DNA of 11,700 bases, taken from Actinobacteria bacterium UBA4719 (GTDB lineage Bacteria > Actinomycetota > Actinomycetes > Actinomycetales > Dermatophilaceae). Shown here piece after piece: positions 5,381 through 11,700 of this stretch. Position numbers and translations under genes: made by a program. The DNA lies in NCBI GenBank assembly GCA_002404345.1, contig DHJN01000163.1, forward strand, positions 1 through 11,700. The letters run 5' to 3'. Numbering within the stretch: position 1 is the stretch's first letter; every line of letters starts with the position of its first letter. The notes below the pieces were generated by a model. That model was not told the origin of the DNA and ran no database searches. It saw nothing but the letters and a program-made list of their open reading frames with translations.

Positions 5381-5440
5381 ACTTCCGTTGGAAGTAGGGC
5401 GGACACAGTCGGTAGAAGTGGGCGGACAGTCGCTGGAAGT
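5381..5440 (+). repeat. GGAAGT palindrome and 21-24-bp tandem repeats
   Basis: ACTTCC-GTT-GGAAGT is a perfect inverted repeat at 5381-5395. From there a unit recurs imperfectly: (A/G)GAAGT at 5390, 5414 and 5435; GGGCGGACA at 5397 and 5420; ACAGTCG at 5405 and 5426. Spacing is about two helical turns. Probable protein-binding sites near the element end. Confidence 0.55.
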
Positions 5441-5650
5441 AATCCCAAACTTGCGCAGGCACAATGAGGTTGTGCGTCTAACCGTCATTGATGGGCTTGC
5501 GGCAGATCACGTGGCAGCGCAGCAGCGTGGGTGGTTCGCGTTATGGTCAAGCGCCCATCCCATCCATTCTGATTTGTCCGACAGCTGAACGCCATACCGG
5601 GAAATCGTCTGCGTGGCGGATGTGTGGCTGTTGGGAGAGCACGCGCCCCG
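5441..5650. other. Non-coding stretch, probable element/chromosome junction
   Basis: Apart from a small inverted repeat, GCACAA-TGAGG-TTGTGC (5459-5475), I see no gene, tRNA or clear signal. The element's right attachment site should lie here or just to the left, since phage-like genes end at 5236 and the chromosomal hisE begins at 5665. No partner copy of a core site is visible in the window, so the exact edge cannot be set. Confidence 0.35.
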
Positions 5651-5656
5651 TAACCT
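5651..5656 (+). promoter_or_regulatory. Possible hisE -10 box (leaderless)
   Basis: TAACCT lies eight bases before the GTG start of hisE, and no Shine-Dalgarno sequence is present, so transcription may begin at or next to the start codon. No convincing -35 was found at the right distance. Confidence 0.35.
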
Positions 5657-5664
5657 TGACCCTC

Positions 5665-5928
5665 GTGAAGACCTTTGACCAGTTGTATGCCGAGCTGACC
5701 GACAAAGCTGCGACGCGCCCGCAAGGCTCGCGCACCGTTGCCGAGCTGGACGCCGGCGTCCATGCCATCGGCAAGAAGATCGTCGAAGAAGCCGCCGAGG
5801 TGTGGATGGCGGCCGAGCACGAGGGTAAGGCGCGTACGGCAGAGGAGATCAGCCAGCTGCTCTACCACCTGCAGGTGCTGATGCTTGCTGCTGACATCTC
5901 GCTGGACGACGTGTACGCCCACCTCTGA
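5665..5928 (+). CDS. hisE: Phosphoribosyl-ATP pyrophosphatase
   Basis: HisE hydrolyses phosphoribosyl-ATP to phosphoribosyl-AMP and pyrophosphate, step two of histidine synthesis, in the cytoplasm. GTG 5665 gives 87 aa, the usual length, beginning [10 protein letters not shown]; longer versions of the frame add unrelated residues. The MazG-like metal site is visible: E41-E42-x2-E45 in [10 protein letters not shown], then [10 protein letters not shown] (60-69). Many HisE proteins have Asp at the Gln64 position; from memory, Gln also occurs in the mycobacterial type, which this one resembles throughout. It is the first gene of a unit with hisG, with a tandem repeat starting in its last codons. 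It sits directly beside the integrated element but appears intact. Confidence 0.93.
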   Translation: MKTFDQLYAELTDKAATRPQGSRTVAELDAGVHAIGKKIVEEAAEVWMAAEHEGKARTAEEISQLLYHLQVLMLAADISLDDVYAHL

Positions 5929-6009
5929 CCCGAGCACCTCTGACCCGAGCACCTCTGACCCGAGCACCTCTGACCCGAGCACCTCTGACCCGAGCACCTC
6001 TGACCCGAG
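5920..6009 (+). repeat. Six perfect 15-bp tandem repeats between hisE and hisG
   Basis: The unit CACCTCTGACCCGAG occurs six times without a mismatch. The first copy contains the last hisE codons and its TGA stop; the hisG ribosome binding site lies 22 bases after the last copy. Perfect identity suggests recent expansion. Because the unit is a multiple of three and each copy carries the same stop, copy number cannot alter HisE but does change the spacing to hisG. Confidence 0.97.
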
Positions 6010-6044
6010 CTCCCGTTCCGTCCTCAACGCAAGGACCCCATCAC

Positions 6045-6890
6045 ATGTTACGAATCGCCGTGCCCAACAAGGGTTCTCTGTCCGAGGCCGCCGCCGAGAT
6101 GCTGCGGGAGGCGGGCTACCGGGGCCGCCGCGACGCCAAGGAGCTCGTGCTGACGGATGTTGATCACGATATCGAGTTCTTCTTCCTGCGCCCGCGCGAC
6201 ATCGCGGTCTACGTCGGCTCAGGCAGCCTCGACGGTGGCATCACCGGTCGAGACCTCCTGCTGGATTCCGGCGCCTCGGCGGTCGAGTCGATGTCCCTGG
6301 GTTTTGCCGCATCGACGTTCCGCTACGCCGCGAAGCCAGGGGTCGCCACGAGCGTCAAGGACATTGAGGGCAAGCGGGTCGCCACGAGCTACGCCGGGTT
6401 GGTATCGGCGCATCTGACCGAGCACGGCGTCAAGGCTGACGTAGTTCGGCTCGACGGTGCTGTCGAGACTGCCATCACGCTGGGTGTCGCGGACGTGATC
6501 GCCGACGTCGTCGAGACGGGGAGCACCCTGCGTCAGCAGGGACTCGAGGTTTTCGGCGACCCGATCCTGCGCAGCGAGGCCGTCCTGATCCAGCGCGAGG
6601 ACAGCCCGGCTCAGGGCGCCATCGACATCCTGTCCCGCCGTCTCCAGGGCGTGATCACCGCGCACAGCTACGTGATGATGGACTATGACGTGCGGGTCGA
6701 GCTGGTGGAGCAGGCCTGCGCCCTCACTCCCGGTCTGGAGTCGCCGACCGTGTCACCGCTGCATGACAAGGGCTACGTCGCGGTGCGTTCGATGGTGCCG
6801 CGTCACCGTACGAACCAGGTGATGGACGACCTCTACGACCTAGGCGCGCGAGCTATTCTGGTCACCGACATCGCCGCCTGCCGGCTCTGA
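6045..6890 (+). CDS. hisG: ATP phosphoribosyltransferase, long form
   Basis: HisG joins ATP and PRPP to make phosphoribosyl-ATP, the first and feedback-controlled step of histidine synthesis. The 281-aa length is that of the long (HisG-L) class. The N-terminal lobe starts [28 protein letters not shown] (about 58-73) is the conserved domain-1 region; the PRPP loop is DVVETGSTL (154-162). Residues from about 205 form the C-terminal ACT-like regulatory domain that binds histidine, so no HisZ partner is needed. ATG 6045 has AAGGA at 6031-6035. It follows hisE across the 15-bp repeat array and overlaps the next gene's start (TGATG), so the three genes probably form one operon. Confidence 0.96.
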   Translation: MLRIAVPNKGSLSEAAAEMLREAGYRGRRDAKELVLTDVDHDIEFFFLRPRDIAVYVGSGSLDGGITGRDLLLDSGASAVESMSLGFAASTFRYAAKPGVATSVKDIEGKRVATSYAGLVSAHLTEHGVKADVVRLDGAVETAITLGVADVIADVVETGSTLRQQGLEVFGDPILRSEAVLIQREDSPAQGAIDILSRRLQGVITAHSYVMMDYDVRVELVEQACALTPGLESPTVSPLHDKGYVAVRSMVPRHRTNQVMDDLYDLGARAILVTDIAACRL

Positions 6891-7366
6891 TGTCCAGCAG
6901 GTCGGCTGATGGTCGCGGTCAGTCCGACCCGTATGCCGTGTTCCGTCCCCGGCGAGGGCGCCGGGTTGCGTTGACGATGGCGGTCCTGTCCTTGCTGATC
7001 TTCATCGTTGGCGCGCTCTCACTGCCCTGGGTGGATCCGCTCTACGGTGGCTGGGGTGTCCTCGACCGGCTGCTCCTGATGTCGTGCGGCGTCGCTGTGG
7101 CGGCGTTGCTGTGGCGGTTCGCCTCCATCCGGGCAGTCCCGTCGACGAAGGGCCTGGTGATTCGCAACCTGATCACCACGCGCAGCCTCGAGTGGGCGCA
7201 GATCATCCGCGTGCAGTTCGGAGGCGGCGCGCCGTGGGTGAGCCTGGACCTCGATGACACCGATATCGTTGCGGTCATGGCGATCCAGAAGGCTGATGGT
7301 GGCTTTGGCCAGGCCGAGGCGGCACGCTTGTCGGCGCTCGTACAGGTCCACAGCCGGCCCCGTTAA
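6890..7366 (+). CDS. Membrane PH-domain protein
   Basis: A 158-aa protein whose ATG 6890 overlaps the hisG stop (TGATG), so it is probably translated by coupling. After a polar N-terminus beginning near DPYAVFRPRRGRR come two membrane helices (about 26-46 and 57-77). A bacterial PH-like domain follows (about 83-150), with the typical strand GLVIRNLITTRSLEWAQI and its Trp in the SLEW turn. Homologues next to hisG are common in actinobacteria; their function is unknown, and a direct link to histidine synthesis is unproven. Its stop codon shares bases with the stop of the convergent MFS gene (TTAA at 7363-7366), with no terminator between them. Confidence 0.8.
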   Translation: MSSRSADGRGQSDPYAVFRPRRGRRVALTMAVLSLLIFIVGALSLPWVDPLYGGWGVLDRLLLMSCGVAVAALLWRFASIRAVPSTKGLVIRNLITTRSLEWAQIIRVQFGGGAPWVSLDLDDTDIVAVMAIQKADGGFGQAEAARLSALVQVHSRPR

Positions 7367-8583
7367 GGTACCTTGGCCAGGCCTGGCTTCATCTGCATCG
7401 CCAGGGCCATCTGGACCAGCGTCATGAAAGCCATGAGCAGCCAGATCAGCTGGAAGTCGCCGGTGAGATCCCTGAGGGCGCCTGTGACCGTGGGTCCGAA
7501 GGACGCGATCGTGTAGCTCATGAAGAAGGCCATGGCGGTCAGCCGCCCACTGCCGGCTGGGGTTTCGGCGTAGTCCACCAGAAGCACGAGTCCCAATGAG
7601 AACCCGGCGCCCTGTCCGAGCCCTAGCACGCACACCCACACCCAGGCGGCAGTATCGGGTGCCAGCAGCAGACCAAGCATGCCGATGAGCCCCAGGCTGG
7701 CTGCCGGCATCAACAGGGCCCGGTGGTCGCGGATCTTGTCGGTGAGCACCGGCCCGATCAGACCCGAGATCAGCTGGGTGCCGTTGAAGGCTGACAGCAG
7801 ATAGCCAGCCGCCGTGGGGTCCCAACCACGGGCGACGTACGACGGAGCGATCCAGGCCAGGCTGGAGTAGAACTGCCAGGACTGAAGGGCGAGGTACGCC
7901 GCGATGAGCCACGCCGTGGGGTGTCGCCAGGGCAGCCCATGACGTGTGGCGGCAACGGGGTTCGCGGCCTTGTACCTCGAGATGCGCACGCTGACCGGCG
8001 CCCAGGCGAGCGCACCGACCGCCGCGAGAAGGCTCCACGATGCCAGGGAGCCCTGCCACGATCCGAACCGGGCCGCGAGCGGGACGGACAGTGCCGACGA
8101 GGTCGCCGCCCCGCCCATCATCGCCAGCATGTAGAGGCCGGTGATCGTCCCGGTGCGTTCGGGCGGGAAGACTGCCTTGACCAGCCGGGGGAGCAGGGTC
8201 CCGGCCACGGCAATGCCGAAACCGGCCACAAGCGTTCCGCCATACAGGGCCCAGAGCTGGTCGCCGGCCCAGCGCAGCAGGACTCCGACGAACACCGCGA
8301 CGATCGCGATCTGGACCGAGGCGGCCGAGCCGATCCGGGCGCCCAGTCGCTGCGCTGCGGGCGCCAGCAGCCCCATGCAGAGCACAGGCAGGCCGGTGAG
8401 CGCGCCGATCCATGCGTTGGACAGGTCGAGATCTGCGGCGATTGTCCTGGCCAGGGGCGGGACACTGGCGATGGCTACTCGCAGGTTCGCCGAGACCGCG
8501 ACCAGCGCCAGCGCCATGAGCCAGATCGGTGGCAGGCTGGCTTGGTCGTTGGTCCGGTGGTCGTTGGTCCGGTGGTCAGACAC
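7363..8583 (-). CDS. MFS transporter, CynX/NimT-like
   Basis: A 406-aa, strongly hydrophobic protein with about 12 predicted membrane helices and the look of the CynX/NimT group of the major facilitator superfamily. Features seen are SANLRVAIASVPPLARTIAADL in the first helix and loop, followed by WIGALTGLPVLCMGLLAP; a central basic loop (about 198-222); and a second half starting HPTAWLIAAYL. Group members carry cyanate, nitroimidazoles or small amphiphiles; the substrate here cannot be read. The start is GTG at 8583; the next Met (23) lies inside helix 1 and is too late. The N-terminus contains a repeated HRTND peptide from a 15-bp DNA repeat. The gene follows the kinase-like gene by 18 bases on the same strand. 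Confidence 0.85.
   Translation of the reverse strand: MSDHRTNDHRTNDQASLPPIWLMALALVAVSANLRVAIASVPPLARTIAADLDLSNAWIGALTGLPVLCMGLLAPAAQRLGARIGSAASVQIAIVAVFVGVLLRWAGDQLWALYGGTLVAGFGIAVAGTLLPRLVKAVFPPERTGTITGLYMLAMMGGAATSSALSVPLAARFGSWQGSLASWSLLAAVGALAWAPVSVRISRYKAANPVAATRHGLPWRHPTAWLIAAYLALQSWQFYSSLAWIAPSYVARGWDPTAAGYLLSAFNGTQLISGLIGPVLTDKIRDHRALLMPAASLGLIGMLGLLLAPDTAAWVWVCVLGLGQGAGFSLGLVLLVDYAETPAGSGRLTAMAFFMSYTIASFGPTVTGALRDLTGDFQLIWLLMAFMTLVQMALAMQMKPGLAKVP
8543..8577 (-). repeat. 15-bp tandem repeat in the MFS gene start
   Basis: TGGTCGTTGGTCCGG occurs twice (8543-8557, 8558-8572) followed by a five-base partial copy. It encodes the repeated HRTND segment of the MFS N-terminus, before the first membrane helix, so length changes would be tolerated in frame. 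Confidence 0.9.
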
Positions 8584-8601
8584 GCGCGTCCATACGGCCC
8601 A

Positions 8602-9183
8602 TCATGGGCCAGCCATCGGTCCTGGCGAGGTGTTCACGATGAGGTCTGCGCGGTTGCGCGTCCCGTCGACCGCGAACAGCGCATCCTCGTGCGCTGCCCA
8701 ACGCCGCCAGTGAGGGAGATACGACTCGCCGTCGCGTTCGATGCCTCGGCGGAGGCGGACGTCGCGGTCCGCCTCGAGCCAGATGAGCGCCGACTCCAGC
8801 TCCGCACCCGGTCCCGCGCCAGAGCCCACACCCTCCACGAGCAGGAGGTTGGACGCGGGGAGATGGTGCCACCCGGCATACCGGTGGTGCTCCCAGTCCC
8901 ATCGCCGGTATGCCGCCCGCTCGCCACGCGCGAGCGGGGCCAGGACGCGGTCGTGTAGGTCGACAACGGCCTGCTCCAGACCGTCCCAGCCGGGGTACAG
9001 GTCGTCCATGTGCAGGAGGTCCGCGTTCGGGAGGCGGTCGGCCAGGGAAGCCGCGAAGCCCGTCTTGCCCGAGCCGCTGGGCCCGTCGACCGCGACGACT
9101 TTCGTGGTGCCGCACCGGGGTTGGGCGTTGCTGACGATCAGCAGTGCCGCGGCGATCGCCTCGTCCGCCGATGTGAATTGCAT
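8602..9183 (-). CDS. P-loop kinase, uridine-kinase-like
   Basis: A 193-aa protein with a clear Walker A motif GPSGSGKT (34-41) after the strand KVVAVD, and MDDLYPGWD (about 59-67), the substrate-side acidic motif seen in uridine kinase/phosphoribulokinase relatives. RRWDWEHHRYAGWHHLP and LLLVEGVGSG (about 92-121) fit the Walker B and base-binding regions of this group, and RDVRLRRGIERDG resembles the lid with catalytic arginines. Such actinobacterial proteins are annotated as uridine kinase-like ATPases; the real substrate is unproven. ATG 9183 lies six bases after a TAAGGT -10 box, suggesting a leaderless message. First gene of a minus-strand pair with the MFS transporter, divergent from hisF. 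Confidence 0.8.
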   Translation of the reverse strand: MQFTSADEAIAAALLIVSNAQPRCGTTKVVAVDGPSGSGKTGFAASLADRLPNADLLHMDDLYPGWDGLEQAVVDLHDRVLAPLARGERAAYRRWDWEHHRYAGWHHLPASNLLLVEGVGSGAGPGAELESALIWLEADRDVRLRRGIERDGESYLPHWRRWAAHEDALFAVDGTRNRADLIVNTSPGPMAGP

Positions 9184-9189
9184 GTCTGG

Positions 9190-9195
9190 ACCTTA
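9190..9195 (-). promoter_or_regulatory. -10 box of the kinase gene, leaderless
   Basis: On the minus strand TAAGGT is followed by exactly six bases and the ATG at 9183, so the transcript should begin at the start codon. No Shine-Dalgarno sequence is present. Confidence 0.55.
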
Positions 9196-9237
9196 GACAA
9201 TCAGGCAGACAGCCGTGGCGGCGAAGTGAGTGATCGG

Positions 9238-9243
9238 TAGGCT
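9238..9243 (+). promoter_or_regulatory. -10 box of hisF, leaderless
   Basis: TAGGCT is followed by exactly six bases and the ATG at 9250, predicting a leaderless hisF message. It mirrors the kinase promoter in the same 66-bp divergent gap. Confidence 0.55.
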
Positions 9244-9249
9244 CACGGG

Positions 9250-10023
9250 ATGAGCGTCGCGATACGGGTCATCCCCTGCCTTGATGTGGACGCCGGCCGA
9301 GTGGTCAAGGGGGTCAACTTCGAGAACCTGCGTGATGCTGGTGATCCTGTCGAGCTCGCCAAACGGTACGACGAGCAGGGTGCTGACGAGCTGACCTTCC
9401 TCGACGTCACCGCCAGCAGCGGCAACCGAGAGACGACCTTCGACGTGGTGCGTCGGACCGCCGAGCAGGTGTTCATCCCGTTGACCGTCGGCGGGGGAGT
9501 GCGAGGGGTTGACGACGTGGACCGCTTGCTGCGCGCCGGGGCCGACAAGGTGGGTGTCAACACCGCAGCGATCTCCCGCCCGAACCTGATCGCCGACATC
9601 GCGGATCGTTTCGGCTCCCAGGTCCTGGTCCTGTCGGCTGATGTCCGTCGTCGGCGCGACGAATCGGGTTCCGCCACGGGCGAGTTCGAGGTGACCACCC
9701 ATGGTGGTCGTCAAGGAACAGGACTGGACGCGATCGCGTGGTGCGCGCGGGCGGCCGAGCTCGGCGCGGGGGAGATCCTGCTCAACTCGATGGACGCCGA
9801 CGGCACCAAGGATGGCTTCGACCTTGAGCTGATCGAGGCCGTCCGGCGAGAGGTCAGCGTGCCCTTGATCGCCAGCGGTGGCGCGGGCAGCGTTGCCGAT
9901 TTTGCTCCCGCCGTGGACGCCGGTGCCGACGCGGTGCTTGCCGCCAGCGTCTTCCACTTCGGTGAGCTCACCATTGGCCAGGTGAAGGACGCCCTGCGCA
10001 GCCACGGGCTGCCCGTCCGCTGA
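9250..10023 (+). CDS. hisF: Imidazole glycerol phosphate synthase, cyclase subunit
   Basis: HisF, with the glutaminase HisH, turns PRFAR and ammonia into imidazole glycerol phosphate and AICAR. The 257-aa protein is a complete TIM barrel of normal length. Visible key parts: the first strand [16 protein letters not shown] with catalytic Asp12; LTFLDVTAS (48-56); the phosphate-binding LTVGGGVRG (78-86); [10 protein letters not shown] (98-107); second catalytic Asp131 in [10 protein letters not shown]; and the late phosphate loop [12 protein letters not shown] 9250 fits the family start and a leaderless promoter. hisH, hisA and hisI are not adjacent, so hisF is a lone his gene here. Small hairpins follow its stop. 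Confidence 0.97.
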   Translation: MSVAIRVIPCLDVDAGRVVKGVNFENLRDAGDPVELAKRYDEQGADELTFLDVTASSGNRETTFDVVRRTAEQVFIPLTVGGGVRGVDDVDRLLRAGADKVGVNTAAISRPNLIADIADRFGSQVLVLSADVRRRRDESGSATGEFEVTTHGGRQGTGLDAIAWCARAAELGAGEILLNSMDADGTKDGFDLELIEAVRREVSVPLIASGGAGSVADFAPAVDAGADAVLAASVFHFGELTIGQVKDALRSHGLPVR

Positions 10024-10077
10024 CCGCATTTCGCAGGCCATGCGGGCGGTGGGGCGCCGCATGCGTCCCGAGCGCCC
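10024..10077 (+). terminator. Stem-loops after hisF, possible terminator
   Basis: CCGCAT (10024-10029) pairs with ATGCGG (10040-10045) immediately after the stop codon; GGGCGC (10052-10057) pairs with GCGCCC (10072-10077). Both stems are short and lack a T tract. Confidence 0.35.
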
Positions 10078-10204
10078 GGGGGTGGGGCAGCACTGAACCG
10101 CACTCTGTCCCTGCGCGCGCCGAACGAGGTCAGGAGGTGGGCGTGCCTTGTTGGCCGCAGGTGCATTGCCCACGCATCCCGATCCTCCGTAGAGCGCAGC
10201 TCGG

Positions 10205-10330
10205 GGCACACTGCCGAGGTTTGCCGGGTGGTCGCTGGCACACTGCCGAGGTTTGCCGGGTGGTCGCGGGCACACTGCCGAGGTTTGCCGGGTGGTCGCG
10301 GGCACACTGCCTAGGTTTGCAGGGTAGTGA
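10205..10330. repeat. Four tandem 32-bp repeats between hisF and the convergent gene
   Basis: Units start at 10205, 10237, 10269 and 10301. The first three differ at a single base (CGCTGG versus CGCGGG); the fourth is diverged and its CTA (10311-10313) is the complement of the stop codon of the minus-strand gene. Core pieces are CACACTGCCGAGG and TTTGCCGGGTGGTCG. There are no spacers, so it is not a CRISPR array. The 10078-10204 stretch before it shows no gene. Confidence 0.95.
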
Positions 10331-10934
10331 GGGCTTCCGCGGGGCCGGAGACGTCGACCTGGGCGACGCCACGGCGCCCGGTCGCGTAGAGCAGCAGCTC
10401 GCCCGGCGAGCCCTTGACTATGACGGTGCCGAGATCGGTCGTGGCACGCACCAGCCGCTGGCCGTATGACGGTGCGACCAGCCGCACGCCCGCGGGTGAG
10501 CGAGCGAATCGCGCCCGCGCAATCCCGGGGATGATGCTCCAGATCGCCTGCTCGACGTCGCCGGGGAGCTCGCGGGCGCTCCAGTCCGGGCCGCCTCGAA
10601 GGACGTCCTCGTGGTGGATGAAGAACTCGACGGCGTTGATCGCCTGGTCCATGGGTGGCAGCGACACCGGGGACCAGCGCGGGGGACCTGAACGGACCCG
10701 GTCGACCAGCCGCGGCCAGTCCCACGCGGCATACCCCTTCTGCACTCGCTCCAGGCGGCCTGCCAGAGCCGGCAACCAGATTCCGGCGGCCACATCGGGT
10801 CGGCGTTCGCGCACGACGAGGTGGGCTGCGAGATCCCGGGTCAGCCACGGCGAGCACAGCGTCGGCGCGTCAGGTCCGACCCGTTCGAAGGTGTCACACA
10901 GGCCCTGGCGCTCACTGCTGGCCAACGAAGTCAT
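10311..10934 (-). CDS. TIGR03085-family (DinB/MDMPI-like) protein
   Basis: A 207-aa protein of the TIGR03085 family, four-helix-bundle proteins related to DinB and mycothiol-dependent maleylpyruvate isomerase. The start is ATG 10934 (MTSLASSERQGLCDTF), since the longer frame adds a low-complexity leader unlike the family. Family signatures: GPDAPTLCSPWLTRDLAAHLVVRERRPD (about 19-46) with His38 a likely metal ligand, RSGPPRWSP (about 82-90), and NAVEFFIHHEDVLRG (about 100-114) with the His-His-Glu-Asp metal site. It probably binds a divalent metal; its reaction is unknown. The gene is often near hisF in actinobacteria. Its final codons fall in the fourth 32-bp repeat, so repeat growth may have reshaped the C-terminus. 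Confidence 0.85.
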   Translation of the reverse strand: MTSLASSERQGLCDTFERVGPDAPTLCSPWLTRDLAAHLVVRERRPDVAAGIWLPALAGRLERVQKGYAAWDWPRLVDRVRSGPPRWSPVSLPPMDQAINAVEFFIHHEDVLRGGPDWSARELPGDVEQAIWSIIPGIARARFARSPAGVRLVAPSYGQRLVRATTDLGTVIVKGSPGELLLYATGRRGVAQVDVSGPAEALTTLQT

Positions 10935-10940
10935 AGCCAC

Positions 10941-10946
10941 ATCCTG
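10941..10946 (-). promoter_or_regulatory. Possible -10 box of the TIGR03085 gene, leaderless
   Basis: On the minus strand CAGGAT stands exactly six bases before the ATG at 10934, the same spacing as at hisF and the kinase gene. The first base departs from the TANNNT consensus, so this is tentative. Confidence 0.3.
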
Positions 10947-11053
10947 ACATCCGGGTCCCTCGGCCCTGCCGCCGGAGCACCCTGCCCGACCAGCGGTCAC
11001 GTCCGATGTCCGTGAGAGGCTGGATCGTCCCCGTTCAGCACCTGGAGGCAGTC

Positions 11054-11700
11054 TTGGCGTCGGCGGCGTCACCCACCCTGCGACGCGGCCTCCGCGTCGT
11101 CGGTCAGGGCATCCGCCAGCAGCCCAGATGGTTCGCCGTAGCCGTGCTCGGCAGCGCGCTCTACGGCGTCATGACGGTCGCCACCGCCACGGTCATCGGC
11201 AAGGTCATCCGAGAGATCGTCGGCCCGGCCATCGCCGCCCGGCAGGTCACTACCGGCCAGCTCTGGCACGCGGGGCTCCTGCTGTCCGCAGTCGTCCTGC
11301 TCAGCGTCGTGGGCGTCGTCGTGCGCCGGATCGCCGCCGGCATCACGTTCAACAACCTGTGTGCCCTCTATCGACGCCGGGTCACCCGGCAGTACCTCCG
11401 GCTGCCCCTTTCGTGGCACCACCGCCACCCGTCGGGCCAGCTGTTGTCGAATGCGAATGCCGACGTCGAGGCGACGTGGCAGGTGTTCAACCCGATGCCC
11501 ATGGCGCTCGGCGTCATCATCATGCTGATCGTGGCAACCGTGCAGATGTTTCTGGTCGACCCGGTTCTGGCGGCGATCGGACTGCTGGTATTTCCCATGC
11601 TTTTCGTCGCCAACCTTGCCTTCCAGCGCCGTATGTCGCCACGGGTGACCAGGTCCCAGCAGCTGCGCGCCGAGGTCTCCGAAGTGGCCCACGAGAGCTT
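11054..11700 (+). CDS. ABC exporter, membrane-domain part (partial, runs off the window)
   Basis: An open frame runs to the end of the window; about 215 residues are visible, all from the N-terminal membrane domain of an ABC half-transporter (ABC_membrane type). Hydrophobic helices lie near 26-50 and 71-93, with two more near 150-190. Between them HRHPSGQLLSNANADVEATW is the conserved cytoplasmic-loop region of exporters. The ATPase domain should follow outside the window. TTG 11054 is chosen because GGAGG lies at 11044-11048; an in-frame GTG at 11012 would add 14 residues and has no ribosome binding site. The substrate cannot be told. Divergent from the TIGR03085 gene. Confidence 0.85.
   Translation, partial: MASAASPTLRRGLRVVGQGIRQQPRWFAVAVLGSALYGVMTVATATVIGKVIREIVGPAIAARQVTTGQLWHAGLLLSAVVLLSVVGVVVRRIAAGITFNNLCALYRRRVTRQYLRLPLSWHHRHPSGQLLSNANADVEATWQVFNPMPMALGVIIMLIVATVQMFLVDPVLAAIGLLVFPMLFVANLAFQRRMSPRVTRSQQLRAEVSEVAHES

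Noticed and set aside
5441..5664. tRNA gene as integration target
   Set aside because: No cloverleaf or conserved T-loop (GTTCRA) pattern was found in this stretch.
5885..6163. 92-codon frame with STSDP repeats
   Set aside because: Produced by the 15-bp repeat read in another frame; it overlaps hisE and hisG.
7365..7386. Palindromes AAGGTACCTT and CCAGGCCTGG at the convergent stops as a terminator
   Set aside because: Both are short self-complementary sites without a loop, within or touching the MFS coding end; too weak to call.
7019..8413. 464-codon minus-strand frame overlapping the MFS gene
   Set aside because: Arg/Pro/Gly-rich shadow; the 406-aa frame has the membrane-protein pattern and family features.
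10205..10330. Possible CRISPR array
   Set aside because: Units follow each other directly with no spacers and no cas genes are nearby; it is a simple tandem repeat.

Overview
The window is high-GC DNA from an actinobacterium. A WhiB-family gene, a long-form HisG, a HisE of mycobacterial type and leaderless promoters all point that way. The gene set would suit the Intrasporangiaceae/Dermatophilaceae part of Micrococcales, but that placement is a guess from protein flavour only.

The left half (1 to about 5.5 kb) is the right-hand part of a small integrated phage-like element. It holds, in order: the end of a replication ATPase gene whose 3' end is built from repeats; a second repeat array just after it (together a probable replication origin, 254-570); and a tightly packed operon of small genes, most overlapping by ATGA. 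These are a Cys-containing 65-aa protein, a CoiA-like nuclease, a divergent WhiB protein, two tiny proteins, a weak 57-aa ORF, a ribbon-helix-helix protein and two unknowns. After a structured gap comes an HK97-fold major capsid protein. Two strong hairpins separate it from a small unknown gene on the opposite strand. No portal, protease, large terminase, tail or lysis gene lies between replication and the right end. The layout therefore resembles a capsid-carrying satellite or phiRv1/phiRv2-like element rather than a complete prophage. The integrase, if present, would lie left of the window. The right boundary should fall in the repeat-rich stretch of about 5240-5660.

The right half (5665-11700) is ordinary chromosome. 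hisE and hisG are separated by six perfect 15-bp repeats. A coupled gene for a membrane PH-domain protein follows. Convergent to it is a two-gene minus-strand unit: a uridine-kinase-like P-loop protein, then a CynX/NimT-type MFS exporter. hisF is divergent from the kinase gene, and both appear to have leaderless promoters. Four 32-bp tandem repeats lie between hisF and a convergent TIGR03085-family gene. The window ends inside the membrane domain of an ABC exporter. HisE and HisG act at the first two steps of histidine synthesis, HisF at the branch to AICAR; hisH, hisA and hisI are not here.

The most notable signals are the two-class iteron array, which shares an AGTC core with helically phased repeats at the right end about 4.8 kb away, and three separate minisatellite-like loci in the chromosomal part.
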